A stretch of 64,000 bases of DNA, taken from NCBI RefSeq assembly GCF_000243275.1, contig NZ_CM001437.1, positions 2,162,490-2,226,489 of the forward strand. The letters run 5' to 3'. A program made the position numbers and the translations under genes. Origin of the DNA: Myroides odoratus DSM 2801 (GTDB taxonomy: Bacteria > Bacteroidota > Bacteroidia > Flavobacteriales > Flavobacteriaceae). Below are positions 53,663 to 62,185 of the stretch, in pieces. Under the pieces are notes generated by a model. That model was not told the DNA's origin. It did not search any database and saw only the letters and a list, made by a program, of their open reading frames with translations. Positions within the stretch are counted from its first letter, which is position 1, and the number at the start of each line of letters is the position of its first letter.

Positions 53663-55636
53663 ATGCAAAAGAGATTAGTTAAATTACTAGTTTTATCTTC
53701 AATCGCGTTGACAACATCAATAGGATGGGCACAAGAAAGGCGTGAAAATAAAGCAGATCAAAAATTTGAAAAGTACGAGTATATCAATGCGATTGAGATA
53801 TATGAAAAAGCAGTCGAAAAAGGATTTAAAAGCGTAAACACGCTGCAAAAACTAGGAGATGCTTATTATTTTAATGGCAAGCTGACTGAGGCGAATAAAT
53901 GGTATGAAGAACTATTTCAATTTGCGAAAGAGAATCAGGCCTCTATCGGTTCCGAATATTACTATCGCTATGCACAAACCTTGCGTGCGATGCAGCAATA
54001 TGAAGAAGCAGATGCCTATATGACGAAGTTTACAGCTTTGGAACAAACGGATTCTCGCGCTCAATTGTTTGAAGCAAACAAGAATAATTACAGAACGGAT
54101 ATTGAGAAGCGCTCAAATCGCTATGAAGTAGAAGCGCTGCAAATCAACAGTGAGTATTCAGACTATGGAGCCGCGATTTTTAAAGATCAATTGATCTATA
54201 CCTCTGCGAGAGCATCAAATGATGTTTCGGGGAATAAAGTACACAAATGGACCAATGAGGCGTATACAAGTTTATATGCTTCAAAAATTAAACAGGACGG
54301 AACATTTGATGAACCCCATACCTTCTTCAATGGAGATGGAAAGGACATCAACCAATCAACGGCTGTTTTCACCAAAGATGGTAAAACGATGTATTTTACT
54401 CAAAATGCAAGTGCAACCAAAGATGAAATACAACAGAATCGCTTTAAAAATGCCTTGTTACAGTTGTTCAAATCTACGTTACAAGAAGACGGAACTTGGA
54501 GCAAGCCTGTGGCATTGACGATTAATGATGCGAAAGCAAATAATGCACACCCTGCGTTAACGCCAGATGATAAATGGTTGTATTTCGTGTCAGATCGCAG
54601 TGGATCTATCGGACAAAGTGATTTATTTCGCGTAGCGATATTAGAAGATGGAAGCTTTGCGAAAGTAGAGAATGTAGGAAAGCAAATTAACACAGAAGGA
54701 CGCGAAACTTTTCCGTTTATTTCAAGTGATTTTATGCTCTATTTCTCAACCGATGGTAGACCTGGATTAGGTGGATTAGACATCTTCATGGCGAAAATGA
54801 ATGTAGATGGATCTTTTGGAACCGTTACGAATATTGGAGAGCCGATGAATAGTCCTGCTGATGATTTTGGTTACTACTTTGATCCTAAAACAAAAAAGGG
54901 ATTCGTTAGCTCCAATCGAGCTGGTGGAACAGGAGGAGATGATATCTACTTCGTACAAGAGAAGAAAGAGATCATCTGTAAACAAAGTATTGCTGGTTGG
55001 GTGTTTAATGCTTCTACAAGAGAATCTTTAGCCCATGCTAAAATCACGGTATATGATGCTACTTACACGGTGTTGGATAGTATTCACGCAGATGATCAAG
55101 GGAAGTTTAATATAACCGACCTAGATTGTGGTAAAAAATACCGTTTAAAAGCAGAAGCAGAAGGATTCCAAACCAAAGAAATTGCGCAGACCATGGGGTA
55201 TGAATTAAATGCAGTAGAGCAAGTAGAAATTGGATTAGAACCCCTTCAAGAAACGATTACGGAAGATGATGATTTATTCAAGAAATTGAAATTACAACCA
55301 ATTTATTTTGATTTTGATAAAGCAACCATCCGACCTGATGCAGCAGCAGAATTAGCACAAGTTGTTGAGGTATTGAAAATGTATCCAAACATCAAGATTG
55401 ACGTTCGTTCGCATACGGATAGCCGTGGAAATGATGCTTATAATATGAAGTTATCAGACCGTAGAGCAAAATCAACGATGCAATGGATGATTAAACAAGG
55501 CATTGATCCAGAGCGAATCTCAGGAAGAGGGTATGGAGAAAGTCAGTTAATCAATGCATGCAAAAATGGTGTTCCATGTTCGAAAGAACAACACCAAGAA
55601 AATAGAAGAAGTGAGTTTATCATTGTAAAAATGTAA
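53663..55636 (+). CDS. OmpA-family protein with TPR, PD40 and Cna-like regions
   Basis: 657 residues with a signal peptide (LLVLSSIALTTSIGWAQ). TPR-like helices (about 25-135) are followed by WD40/PD40-type blades (about 145-430, for example PDDKWLYFVSDRSG). A carboxypeptidase-regulatory-like domain follows (about 440-520, AGWVFNASTRESLAHAKI). The C-terminal OmpA domain (about 545-657) has YFDFDKATIRPDA and the peptidoglycan-binding region with RSHTDSRGND and LSDRRAKS. It likely ties the surface apparatus to the cell wall. It is the last gene of the operon; a strong terminator follows. Confidence 0.92.
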   Translation: MQKRLVKLLVLSSIALTTSIGWAQERRENKADQKFEKYEYINAIEIYEKAVEKGFKSVNTLQKLGDAYYFNGKLTEANKWYEELFQFAKENQASIGSEYYYRYAQTLRAMQQYEEADAYMTKFTALEQTDSRAQLFEANKNNYRTDIEKRSNRYEVEALQINSEYSDYGAAIFKDQLIYTSARASNDVSGNKVHKWTNEAYTSLYASKIKQDGTFDEPHTFFNGDGKDINQSTAVFTKDGKTMYFTQNASATKDEIQQNRFKNALLQLFKSTLQEDGTWSKPVALTINDAKANNAHPALTPDDKWLYFVSDRSGSIGQSDLFRVAILEDGSFAKVENVGKQINTEGRETFPFISSDFMLYFSTDGRPGLGGLDIFMAKMNVDGSFGTVTNIGEPMNSPADDFGYYFDPKTKKGFVSSNRAGGTGGDDIYFVQEKKEIICKQSIAGWVFNASTRESLAHAKITVYDATYTVLDSIHADDQGKFNITDLDCGKKYRLKAEAEGFQTKEIAQTMGYELNAVEQVEIGLEPLQETITEDDDLFKKLKLQPIYFDFDKATIRPDAAAELAQVVEVLKMYPNIKIDVRSHTDSRGNDAYNMKLSDRRAKSTMQWMIKQGIDPERISGRGYGESQLINACKNGVPCSKEQHQENRRSEFIIVKM

Positions 55637-55673
55637 AATTAGTACTACTATAAACACATTATTTTAATTCCCA

Positions 55674-55706
55674 AAAGGGCCACTCAATCAGAGTGGCCCT
55701 TTGTTG
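55674..55706 (+). terminator. Terminator of the surface operon
   Basis: A 12-bp perfect stem AAAGGGCCACTC / GAGTGGCCCTTT with a T-rich end, 38 bases past the OmpA-family stop. Confidence 0.85.
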
Positions 55707-55716
55707 TTTATAAAGG

Positions 55717-56133
55717 CTAAATAAGGTTAAAAACAAACAAGAGCTCCTTTTGGGAGCTCTTGTTGTATAGTACTGAAACATTAGGAGGAGGATCTACTAG
55801 TGTTATATATGGATTCGAATGGATGACAGGTTGGTAGAAGTACAGTTTGCCTGTAAAGCGAAGTCGATCTTTTGCTTGCGGTTGTTCCGACACTTGTGCA
55901 ATAAAAAACGTTTCACAGCTGATGTTGGTCGCCTTACAGCTTTTGCTCTTGGTCGCTTTTCCAGTATCTTCCGAAGGAGTAGCCCCCAACTGATAGACAT
56001 ACATATTCGCAATCGGACAGAAAGACTGCTTGCCCTCACAATCTTGTTGGGCGAAAAAATTAATCTTTTCAACCCCTAACAAAACAAATATGAGACACAA
56101 AAATTGGGCGATATGTCGATTGTACTTCATCAT
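55717..56133 (-). CDS. Small exported Cys-containing protein whose frame runs through a terminator
   Basis: 138 residues with a signal-peptide-like start (hydrophobic IAQFLCLIFVLLG). It has several Cys residues (DCEGKQSFC, KSKSCKATNISCETF) and a Pro-rich segment near the end (VDPPPNVSVL). The last ~18 codons cover a perfect GAGCTCC stem with a T-rich tract on the minus strand (55731-55764), so the stop codon (TAG, 55719-55717) lies beyond a terminator. It may have lost its original stop. A TATATTTG -7 box lies at 56149-56142, just upstream. Function unknown. Confidence 0.55.
   Translation of the reverse strand: MMKYNRHIAQFLCLIFVLLGVEKINFFAQQDCEGKQSFCPIANMYVYQLGATPSEDTGKATKSKSCKATNISCETFFIAQVSEQPQAKDRLRFTGKLYFYQPVIHSNPYITLVDPPPNVSVLYNKSSQKELLFVFNLI
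55731..55764 (-). terminator. Terminator-like hairpin inside the 3' end of the small Cys protein
   Basis: Stem AACAAGAGCTCC / GGAGCTCTTGTT around a short loop, followed on the minus strand by TTTGTTTTT. It is located before the stop codon of the gene that it should end. Confidence 0.7.
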
Positions 56134-56141
56134 GAATGAAA

Positions 56142-56149
56142 CAAATATA
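56142..56149 (-). promoter_or_regulatory. Candidate -7 box of the small Cys protein gene
   Basis: Minus-strand TATATTTG fits TAnnTTTG and lies eight bases before the start codon, so the leader would be nearly absent. No clear -33 was found. Confidence 0.4.
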
Positions 56150-56283
56150 TTTAGTTTTTAGTCATCTTCCTTCCTTTTTAGGTAAAGTTTAGCAGGAAAA
56201 AAAAGAGAACCACTTTTTTATAGGATGTTATAGAATTAACTACCTTTAATAGATAACTCACACGAACACTAAAAATTGAAACG

Positions 56284-56781
56284 ATGAAAAAAGGAATAGT
56301 ACTAGCAATTATGGCCGTTGTATTTGCTTCATGCAAAGACGGGAAAGAGCATCCGCAACAAGAACCTGTAGCGTCACCAGCACAAACAGAAGTAACCCAA
56401 ACCGCAAATTTAGATTGGCTTTTGGGGAATTGGAAAAGAACCAATGACGAAGCAGGTCGTTCAACTTTCGAAACGTGGAAAAAAACAAGTGCTACGCAAT
56501 ATGATGGAATTGGCTATACACTTGCACAAGGAGATACCTTGAGTAAAGAATATATGAAAGTAGAACAAGTAAATGGGCAATGGAGCTTGTTTGTCAGAAC
56601 TTCGGATGAAGCCGATACAGTCGAATTTAAAGTAGCAGAATTAAAAGAAAATACCTTGCTTTGTGTCAATGAAGCACACGATTTTCCAACACATATCGCC
56701 TATCAACTGGATGGAGATAAACTAAAAGCGAAGGTGTCAAATAAAGATATGGTTATTGACTTTGACTTTGTAAAAGAGTAA
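56284..56781 (+). CDS. DUF6265-like lipoprotein
   Basis: 165 residues with a lipoprotein signal (KKGIVLAIMAVVFASC, Cys followed by Lys-Asp). A short Gln/Pro-rich linker leads to a small beta-barrel-like domain. The domain has LDWLLGNWKRTNDEAGRSTF, then FETWKK and YDGIGYTL, and later VNEAHDFPTHIAY. The W-LG-W and FETW pattern is seen in lipocalin-like DUF6265 proteins of Bacteroidota. The ligand and role are unknown. It is a single gene between the Cys protein (divergent) and hipBA. Confidence 0.7.
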   Translation: MKKGIVLAIMAVVFASCKDGKEHPQQEPVASPAQTEVTQTANLDWLLGNWKRTNDEAGRSTFETWKKTSATQYDGIGYTLAQGDTLSKEYMKVEQVNGQWSLFVRTSDEADTVEFKVAELKENTLLCVNEAHDFPTHIAYQLDGDKLKAKVSNKDMVIDFDFVKE

Positions 56782-56836
56782 AGGGACACATAAATATTCG
56801 AACTTGTTTTTCAATAAGAATCAAACCGAAATACCA

Positions 56837-56875
56837 TTGTTTATCAGTTTGTTGTTTTGTATATTTGTAATACAA
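56837..56875 (+). promoter_or_regulatory. hipBA promoter with overlapping inverted repeat (candidate operator)
   Basis: TTG (56837-56839), a 20-base spacer, then TATATTTG (56860-56867) forms a good promoter. The inverted repeat TTGTAT (56857-56862) - 7 bases - ATACAA (56870-56875) directly covers the -7 box. HipB proteins repress their own operon by binding inverted repeats, so this is a likely operator; the binding itself is inference. Confidence 0.6.
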
Positions 56876-56915
56876 TAATGTTAGTTAAAGCATATTTTTA
56901 ACTTTAAATACCATC

Positions 56916-57224
56916 ATGATGTTTCTTATATCACCTTATAAAGCACAGTTAAAACTTGCAGCGTTTATTCGTGAAAGACGATTATTAAAGGAGCTTACAC
57001 AAGAGGGGTTAGCAGATCGTTCTGGTGTTCCTTTATCTACACTTAGAAAGTTTGAACAGAAAGGAGTGATTTCTTTAGAATCCTTCCTTAAATTGTTGAT
57101 GGTATTAGGTAGTTTGGAAGATGTATTGGAGGTAATTGAACCTCCTAAGGTTACTTTTAAATCCATAGATGATGTTTTGAAAGAGGAAACCAAAACAAGT
57201 AGAAAACGAGGACGTAAAAGATGA
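56916..57224 (+). CDS. hipB: HipB-type XRE-family antitoxin
   Basis: 102 residues. One helix-turn-helix domain of the Xre/Cro type (about residues 15-65): LTQEGLADRSGVPLSTLRKF is the recognition part. The C-terminal tail is basic (KTSRKRGRKR). The gene overlaps hipA by four bases (ATGA), the classical toxin-antitoxin arrangement. It likely binds the operator at 56857-56875 alone or with HipA. Two consecutive ATG codons (56916, 56919) could start it. Confidence 0.88.
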   Translation: MMFLISPYKAQLKLAAFIRERRLLKELTQEGLADRSGVPLSTLRKFEQKGVISLESFLKLLMVLGSLEDVLEVIEPPKVTFKSIDDVLKEETKTSRKRGRKR

Positions 57225-58453
57225 GAGAGTCAGTTAGAGAGATTAAAGTAGGAATAGATTTCGGAAATGAAGTTGAACCCGTTGGGCGTTTAGCGCAACG
57301 AGACGCTATAGTTTATTTTGAATATGATGATACTTTTCTCTCGAAATCTATTGAGCTATCACCATTTCGTTTACCGTTGCAATCGGGTCTAATTGAACTT
57401 CCAGCTAAACCATTTGAAGGATTAGCAGGTGTTTTTGCAGATAGTTTACCTGATGGTTGGGGACGATTGCTTTTTGATCGTATGATGCGAAAAGACGGTA
57501 TATTACCTGCTGCAATAACAGTTTTAGATCGTTTGGCTTATGTTGGTGAGTATGGGATGGGAGCGTTGGTTTATGAGCCTGATAAGAGTCCTTTTAGTGA
57601 GGAAAACGAAATTGATTTAGATTACCTAGCTGATCAAACAAAGCAAGTATTAGAGGGAGAATCAGAATTAGTAATCAAAGAGCTATTGGCTTTAAATGGA
57701 TCCTCTGCTGGTGCTAGACCTAAAGCATTAATTGGTGTTGATGAAAAAAGAGAAACAATAGTACATGGAGCAAAACAATTGACTCCCAATTTTGAACATT
57801 GGTTAGTGAAATTTCCAAATACTCAAGATGGAAATGATGCAGGAGCAATTGAATATGTCTATGCTTTAATGGCGAATCAAGCCGGAATTTTAATGCCTGA
57901 TGTACATTTATTTCCTTCAGATAAAGGAAGTGGATATTTTGCCGTTAAGCGCTTTGATAGAGAAAGAAATGAGCGATTTCACCTCCATACTGTAGCGGGA
58001 TTGACACATAGTGATTTTAGGTTTCCATCTTTAGATTATGAAGATTTAATTGCTTTAACTAGAAGCCTAACTCAAGATCATAGGGAAGTTGAAAAAATGT
58101 ATCGTTTAGCTGTCTTTAACGTCATGGTTCACAATCGAGATGATCATGCAAAGAATTTTAGTTTTTTAATGAATAGTAAAGGGCAATGGTCCATGACACC
58201 TGCTTATGATTTGACTTTTTCTAGTGGTCCAGGAGGTGAACATAGCACAATGGTTATGGGAGAAGGTAAAAATCCAACAGTCAACCATTTGAGGAAACTG
58301 GGGTTGAATATGGGGCTTTCAAAAGAGCTTGTTGATTCTATTCTTGAACAAACAAAAGAGGCTATAGTATCTTGGAGAAAATTAGCTAGTGAATATGGAG
58401 TAAGTAAAGAAAATGTGAACTTGATTGGTAAAGTAATTGATCAATATGTATAA
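57221..58453 (+). CDS. hipA: HipA-type serine/threonine kinase toxin
   Basis: 410 residues, close to the usual HipA length. The N-terminal HipA_N part includes GLAGVFADSLPDGWGRLLFD. The loop that holds the regulatory autophosphorylation Ser in E. coli HipA reads GSSAGARPKALIGV. The catalytic core has VHNRDDHAKNFSFLM and PAYDLTFS, the HipA equivalents of the kinase catalytic and metal-binding Asp residues. In E. coli HipA phosphorylates GltX; other HipA proteins use other aminoacyl-tRNA-synthetase-related targets. No sign of recent transfer is seen. It is translationally coupled to hipB. Confidence 0.9.
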   Translation: MRESVREIKVGIDFGNEVEPVGRLAQRDAIVYFEYDDTFLSKSIELSPFRLPLQSGLIELPAKPFEGLAGVFADSLPDGWGRLLFDRMMRKDGILPAAITVLDRLAYVGEYGMGALVYEPDKSPFSEENEIDLDYLADQTKQVLEGESELVIKELLALNGSSAGARPKALIGVDEKRETIVHGAKQLTPNFEHWLVKFPNTQDGNDAGAIEYVYALMANQAGILMPDVHLFPSDKGSGYFAVKRFDRERNERFHLHTVAGLTHSDFRFPSLDYEDLIALTRSLTQDHREVEKMYRLAVFNVMVHNRDDHAKNFSFLMNSKGQWSMTPAYDLTFSSGPGGEHSTMVMGEGKNPTVNHLRKLGLNMGLSKELVDSILEQTKEAIVSWRKLASEYGVSKENVNLIGKVIDQYV

Positions 58454-58527
58454 GAAGATTTGTTTCTAGATAAGTAGAAACGAAGCATTCAGGATTATTT
58501 TTAAAATCAAAGCTAAATAGAGAAACA

Positions 58528-59481
58528 ATGAAACAGATCCTTGCAATTATTTTATTTTTTTCTTTTTATCAAGGAATTGGACAAGCAAAAAAAATTGGTC
58601 CAGACGAATTGTTATTTGAACAAGCGTATCTAATTCAAAATTTTATCCAAGAAGAACTTGCGTTAGATTATTATCTTTATTCTAGTAGTGTAGACAAATC
58701 TGCAAAAGAACTTGCAGTTGATATAAGAGATAAAATGCTAATAAAGGCTATTGATTTATATCAAGAACTAATAAAGGAATACCCGAAGTCAAAATGGACA
58801 TTTAGAGCTTTAAACAATATTGGATTTGCAGAATTAGCGTTACAAAATAAGGATAAAGCAAAATTGTACTTTGAACAAGTATTGAAAAGTAATGCGAATG
58901 ATAAAGAAAAAGGCGGAGCGGGTTCTGGTATTATGGGAGAACCCTATGCAAACTATAAAAATAGAGCCGCTAGAGAATTAGCTAAAATCTATATAGAGGA
59001 ACAGAATTTCGATAAAGCATTAGAGTATCTTGCTTTAACTAAGCAATATACCTATCAGCATTTTTGTGGTAATGCTTATGCTGAAGAAAAAATTACAATG
59101 CGTTTGCTTTACGCTAAATGTTATGTTGGATTGAATCAAATAGATAAGGCAATCCAAATTCTTGTTCCCAATCTTCTAGAAAATGGACTTGCCGATAATA
59201 CAAAAGTTGTTAATTTTATTTTTGACCTTTTGTCTTCTAGGTATAAAATAGAAGAATTAAAAAATGAATATAAACAGAGTTTTAGAAATGTTAAAACTCG
59301 TTTACAGGGAGTAAAAGGTGAGGAATATGAAGTAGATTATATCACTTTTTTTACAATTGATATTGTGCTAGATTCGTGGATTTTAGCCAGTGTGGAAGGG
59401 GAGGAAAAAGAAAAAGAAATTGAGCGAATTTATTCTAACTCTTTGTTTTATAAAAAGTTATATGGAGCTATAGACCAGTAA
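58528..59481 (+). CDS. Exported TPR-like protein of unknown function
   Basis: 317 residues with a signal peptide (KQILAIILFFSFYQGIGQ). The rest is helical, with repeated patterns such as YPKSKWTFRALNNIGFAELA, ALQNKDKAKLYFEQVL and EEQNFDKALEYLALTKQY, that fit tetratricopeptide repeats. The last ~100 residues are also helical but less regular. It starts 74 bases after hipA and could be read through from it, though a separate promoter is likely. A converging terminator at 59515 follows. Confidence 0.65.
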   Translation: MKQILAIILFFSFYQGIGQAKKIGPDELLFEQAYLIQNFIQEELALDYYLYSSSVDKSAKELAVDIRDKMLIKAIDLYQELIKEYPKSKWTFRALNNIGFAELALQNKDKAKLYFEQVLKSNANDKEKGGAGSGIMGEPYANYKNRAARELAKIYIEEQNFDKALEYLALTKQYTYQHFCGNAYAEEKITMRLLYAKCYVGLNQIDKAIQILVPNLLENGLADNTKVVNFIFDLLSSRYKIEELKNEYKQSFRNVKTRLQGVKGEEYEVDYITFFTIDIVLDSWILASVEGEEKEKEIERIYSNSLFYKKLYGAIDQ

Positions 59482-59514
59482 ATTGCTGTGTTAGGAGTTT
59501 TGGATATAAAGCAT

Positions 59515-59544
59515 AAAAAAACACCCATTTTAGGGTGTTTTTTA
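59515..59544. terminator. Bidirectional terminator between converging genes
   Basis: Stem AAAACACCC / GGGTGTTTT with A and T runs on both sides. It lies 33 bases after the TPR-like gene and 19 bases after terC on the other strand. Confidence 0.85.
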
Positions 59545-59563
59545 TTTAAAATATCAGTCTTAT

Positions 59564-60592
59564 TTAAGCTTTTTCGATGGAGTCATCATCTTTCTTTTCT
59601 GGAAACATAATAGAAACTAATACAGAAATAACCAGAATTGAACCAACAATACCTAGTGAAATAGGTGATGGAATATGAACCCATGGAGAAATCAACATTT
59701 TTACTCCAATGAAGCTTAAAACAATCGCTAAACCATAGGGTAATTTGCTAAACATATGGATGAAGTTTGCCAATAAGAAATACAGAGAACGTAAACCTAA
59801 AATGGCAAAAATATTCGATGTATATAAAATGAAAGGGTCACTTGAAATAGCAAAAATAGCAGGGATAGAATCTACAGCAAAGAGCACATCAGTAAACTCA
59901 ATTACTGCAACTACAACTAGTAGAGGTGTTGCCATCTTTACACCATTTTGTACAGTAAAGAATTTTTTGCCTTCATAATTGTCAGATACTTTCCAGAATC
60001 TTTTGACTAAACGTGCCCCAGCAGATTCACTAAAATCTTTTTCATCATCGTCATCATCACCACCCCACGATTTAATACCTGCATAGACTAAGAATAATCC
60101 GAATAGCGTCATAACAACGTTAATTTTTACTACAGAACCAAAAATGGTCATCTCTGGCAAATAGGTAATATTTATAATTCCCACACCAGCAAAAATAAAG
60201 ATAGCTCTGAAAATCAAGGCTCCGATAATTCCCCAGAAAAGTACAGTGTGATGTAAGTATTTAGGAACTTTAAAGTACCCAAAAACAAGGATAAATACGA
60301 AAAGATTATCAACGGATAATGCTTTTTCAATCCAATAGGCCGCTTGGAATTGAGTAATCTTTTCTACTGCTAATGCATGACCACCTTCATCGTGGTTAAA
60401 TACCCAATACACAACACCGGAGAAGGCCATGGCAAGGGAAATCCAAACAATTGTCCAAATAGTTGCCTCTTTTGAAGAAACTTCGTGCGCTTTTTTATTA
60501 AAAACGCCTAAATCTAATAGTAACATAATGATTACTACGATTCCAAATCCCCATACTAAGCCAGGGTGTGTAGCTAAAATGTTTTGTTCCAT
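59564..60592 (-). CDS. terC: TerC/Alx-family integral membrane protein
   Basis: 342 residues with about nine membrane helices. Family blocks are AAYWIEKALSVDNLFVFILVF (acidic residues in the membrane), IEFTDVLFAVDSIPAIFAIS and LGLRSLYFLL. Between them lies an acidic cytosolic loop (GGDDDDDEKDF). TerC/Alx proteins export or sense metals such as Mn(II) and belong to the tellurite-resistance (Ter) gene set. It is placed 74 bases after a TerY-P-type kinase on the same strand, which ties it to the phospho-signalling module upstream. The name Alx is equally possible. Confidence 0.9.
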   Translation of the reverse strand: MEQNILATHPGLVWGFGIVVIIMLLLDLGVFNKKAHEVSSKEATIWTIVWISLAMAFSGVVYWVFNHDEGGHALAVEKITQFQAAYWIEKALSVDNLFVFILVFGYFKVPKYLHHTVLFWGIIGALIFRAIFIFAGVGIINITYLPEMTIFGSVVKINVVMTLFGLFLVYAGIKSWGGDDDDDEKDFSESAGARLVKRFWKVSDNYEGKKFFTVQNGVKMATPLLVVVAVIEFTDVLFAVDSIPAIFAISSDPFILYTSNIFAILGLRSLYFLLANFIHMFSKLPYGLAIVLSFIGVKMLISPWVHIPSPISLGIVGSILVISVLVSIMFPEKKDDDSIEKA

Positions 60593-60666
60593 AATTTACT
60601 TAATTACCTTGTGATGTAGAATCATCACTTTTAAATCCATTTACTTTTTATTATACCTCTTTATTT

Positions 60667-62175
60667 TTATTCCATCATTGTTACGTAAAGTAATTTACCC
60701 CCTTCATCTGCAGACATCAATATTTTTTTATCGTGTGCTAATATAATGCGTTCTTGGGGTAGTACATCAACTTGTTCTGTTATATCTTTCATCCCAATTA
60801 CGGAGAGATTTGTGAGTATCCATTGTCCGTGTTCAAAAGACAGTTGGGCAACAGCTTGTTTGTCAGCTTCGGTTAAATTCTCATTGTTAATTTTGTTTTT
60901 TGATACATGCCATTGGTGTAGTTTTTTTTGATCGCAAACGACTATTCGGTGATTTTCCAATTTCCATACCCCTTCTGGATTTCTACTATATAAATCTAAA
61001 ATAGGAACATGGTAAGGAGTTGTTTCTTTACAAAAAGGACATGTCGGTTTTGCGGTATTGTCAAATACAAACCATTTCTCACTGCAATTTGGATTAGCAC
61101 ACGCTTGGAGTAAATCCAATGTTTTTAGAAGCGCTGCTTCCCATTCATTAGCGGTTGGTCGTAAAATAGGATGGTGAAGACCCGTGATGAAAGCGCGATC
61201 TACCAAACTCGTAAGATAAGGACCTAAAAGGGTATAGGGAATTTGATTGGGGTTGCCCCAAAATGAATCCCATTTGCCTAGTTGATTTAGTTTTACCCGA
61301 TTGGTTTCATCTGTAGGATGCTCAATAAATAAGGCTTTTTCCCCCATCAATAACACTTCATCCTTGTCCGAATCTAAATCCCATATTTTCCCTCCACGAA
61401 GCGGATGCCTTCGCAATAAATACATATAAATTAATACCGCTAAAGCGTGTAAATCTGTTTTTTGGTTAGGCAGAACTCTGTTAGGGGCTGTTAGGGCAAG
61501 ATGTTTGGTGCTGAGTACTTCGGGGGCAATGAAATCAGCTGTCCCAATTACTTCAGGTGGAAACATCCCAGGAACAACAAGTCCATCTAAATCAATGATA
61601 TTAGCAGATTTGGTAATCGGATCTACTAAGATATTGTTGTAGGATAAATCAGAATGTGCTAATCCCATTTGATGCATCTTCTTTATCCCTCTTGTGATGG
61701 TTAAGGCGATGTGTAAATAACTAGACCAATCCCCAAGTTCACTAGAGTCTAGGTTGAAAGGGAATTGTTTATTGCGAAAAGAAGGGGAGGTGAACCACTT
61801 TCCTACTTTTTCATTACCAACTAAGGTTTGGTGCATTTGATATCCTTTGGCAAAGAAAAAATTGGAGTTGTAAATAGGTACAATAACACCAATTAATCCG
61901 TTTTTTTCGACAGCATCATATGGCCATCTAAAAATCTCCTCTAGATAATAGTGCGCAGCATTTCCTTGTTTTATATTTTCATGATATAAGGTAACAATCT
62001 TGAGGATTCGTTCCCTTTGATTAAGGTCTTGTTTTTCTCTAAAAAAAGCAACAACATATTCTCTTTTAGGAGAGAAGTAAACATCTTTTACTCCTCCTTG
62101 CTTGGGTTTTCCATCATCTATATATTCATAGGTTTTTGATGGGTCAACAATTGAATTAACGCGTATTATTTGCAT
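60667..62175 (-). CDS. Divergent Ser/Thr protein kinase with zinc ribbon (TerY-P triad)
   Basis: 502 residues from the ATG at 62175; a TTG eight codons upstream is less likely. The kinase domain (about 1-340) has the catalytic loop AHSDLSYNNIL (H174, D176, N181) and IIDLDGL in place of DFG (D195, metal-binding). The nucleotide-binding end is GGVKDVYFSPKREYVVAFFR, where the VAIK lysine position is occupied by Phe. A zinc ribbon follows (CANPNCSEKW with CPFCKE), then a C-terminal beta-rich part that looks FHA-like (HQWHV, LSVIGMKDI). It starts ten bases after the PP2C stop. The family is known from TerY-P systems; its substrate is not known. Confidence 0.85.
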   Translation of the reverse strand: MQIIRVNSIVDPSKTYEYIDDGKPKQGGVKDVYFSPKREYVVAFFREKQDLNQRERILKIVTLYHENIKQGNAAHYYLEEIFRWPYDAVEKNGLIGVIVPIYNSNFFFAKGYQMHQTLVGNEKVGKWFTSPSFRNKQFPFNLDSSELGDWSSYLHIALTITRGIKKMHQMGLAHSDLSYNNILVDPITKSANIIDLDGLVVPGMFPPEVIGTADFIAPEVLSTKHLALTAPNRVLPNQKTDLHALAVLIYMYLLRRHPLRGGKIWDLDSDKDEVLLMGEKALFIEHPTDETNRVKLNQLGKWDSFWGNPNQIPYTLLGPYLTSLVDRAFITGLHHPILRPTANEWEAALLKTLDLLQACANPNCSEKWFVFDNTAKPTCPFCKETTPYHVPILDLYSRNPEGVWKLENHRIVVCDQKKLHQWHVSKNKINNENLTEADKQAVAQLSFEHGQWILTNLSVIGMKDITEQVDVLPQERIILAHDKKILMSADEGGKLLYVTMME

Positions 62176-62185
62176 GGCATTCGTA

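Noticed and set aside
55803..56079. Overlapping frames on both strands opposite the small Cys protein
   Set aside because: Only the minus-strand frame from 56133 has a signal-peptide-like start and an upstream -7 box. The others look like shadows.
56837..58453. hipBA as part of a recently acquired island
   Set aside because: No integrase, tRNA target, direct-repeat border or clear change in codon style was seen around it.
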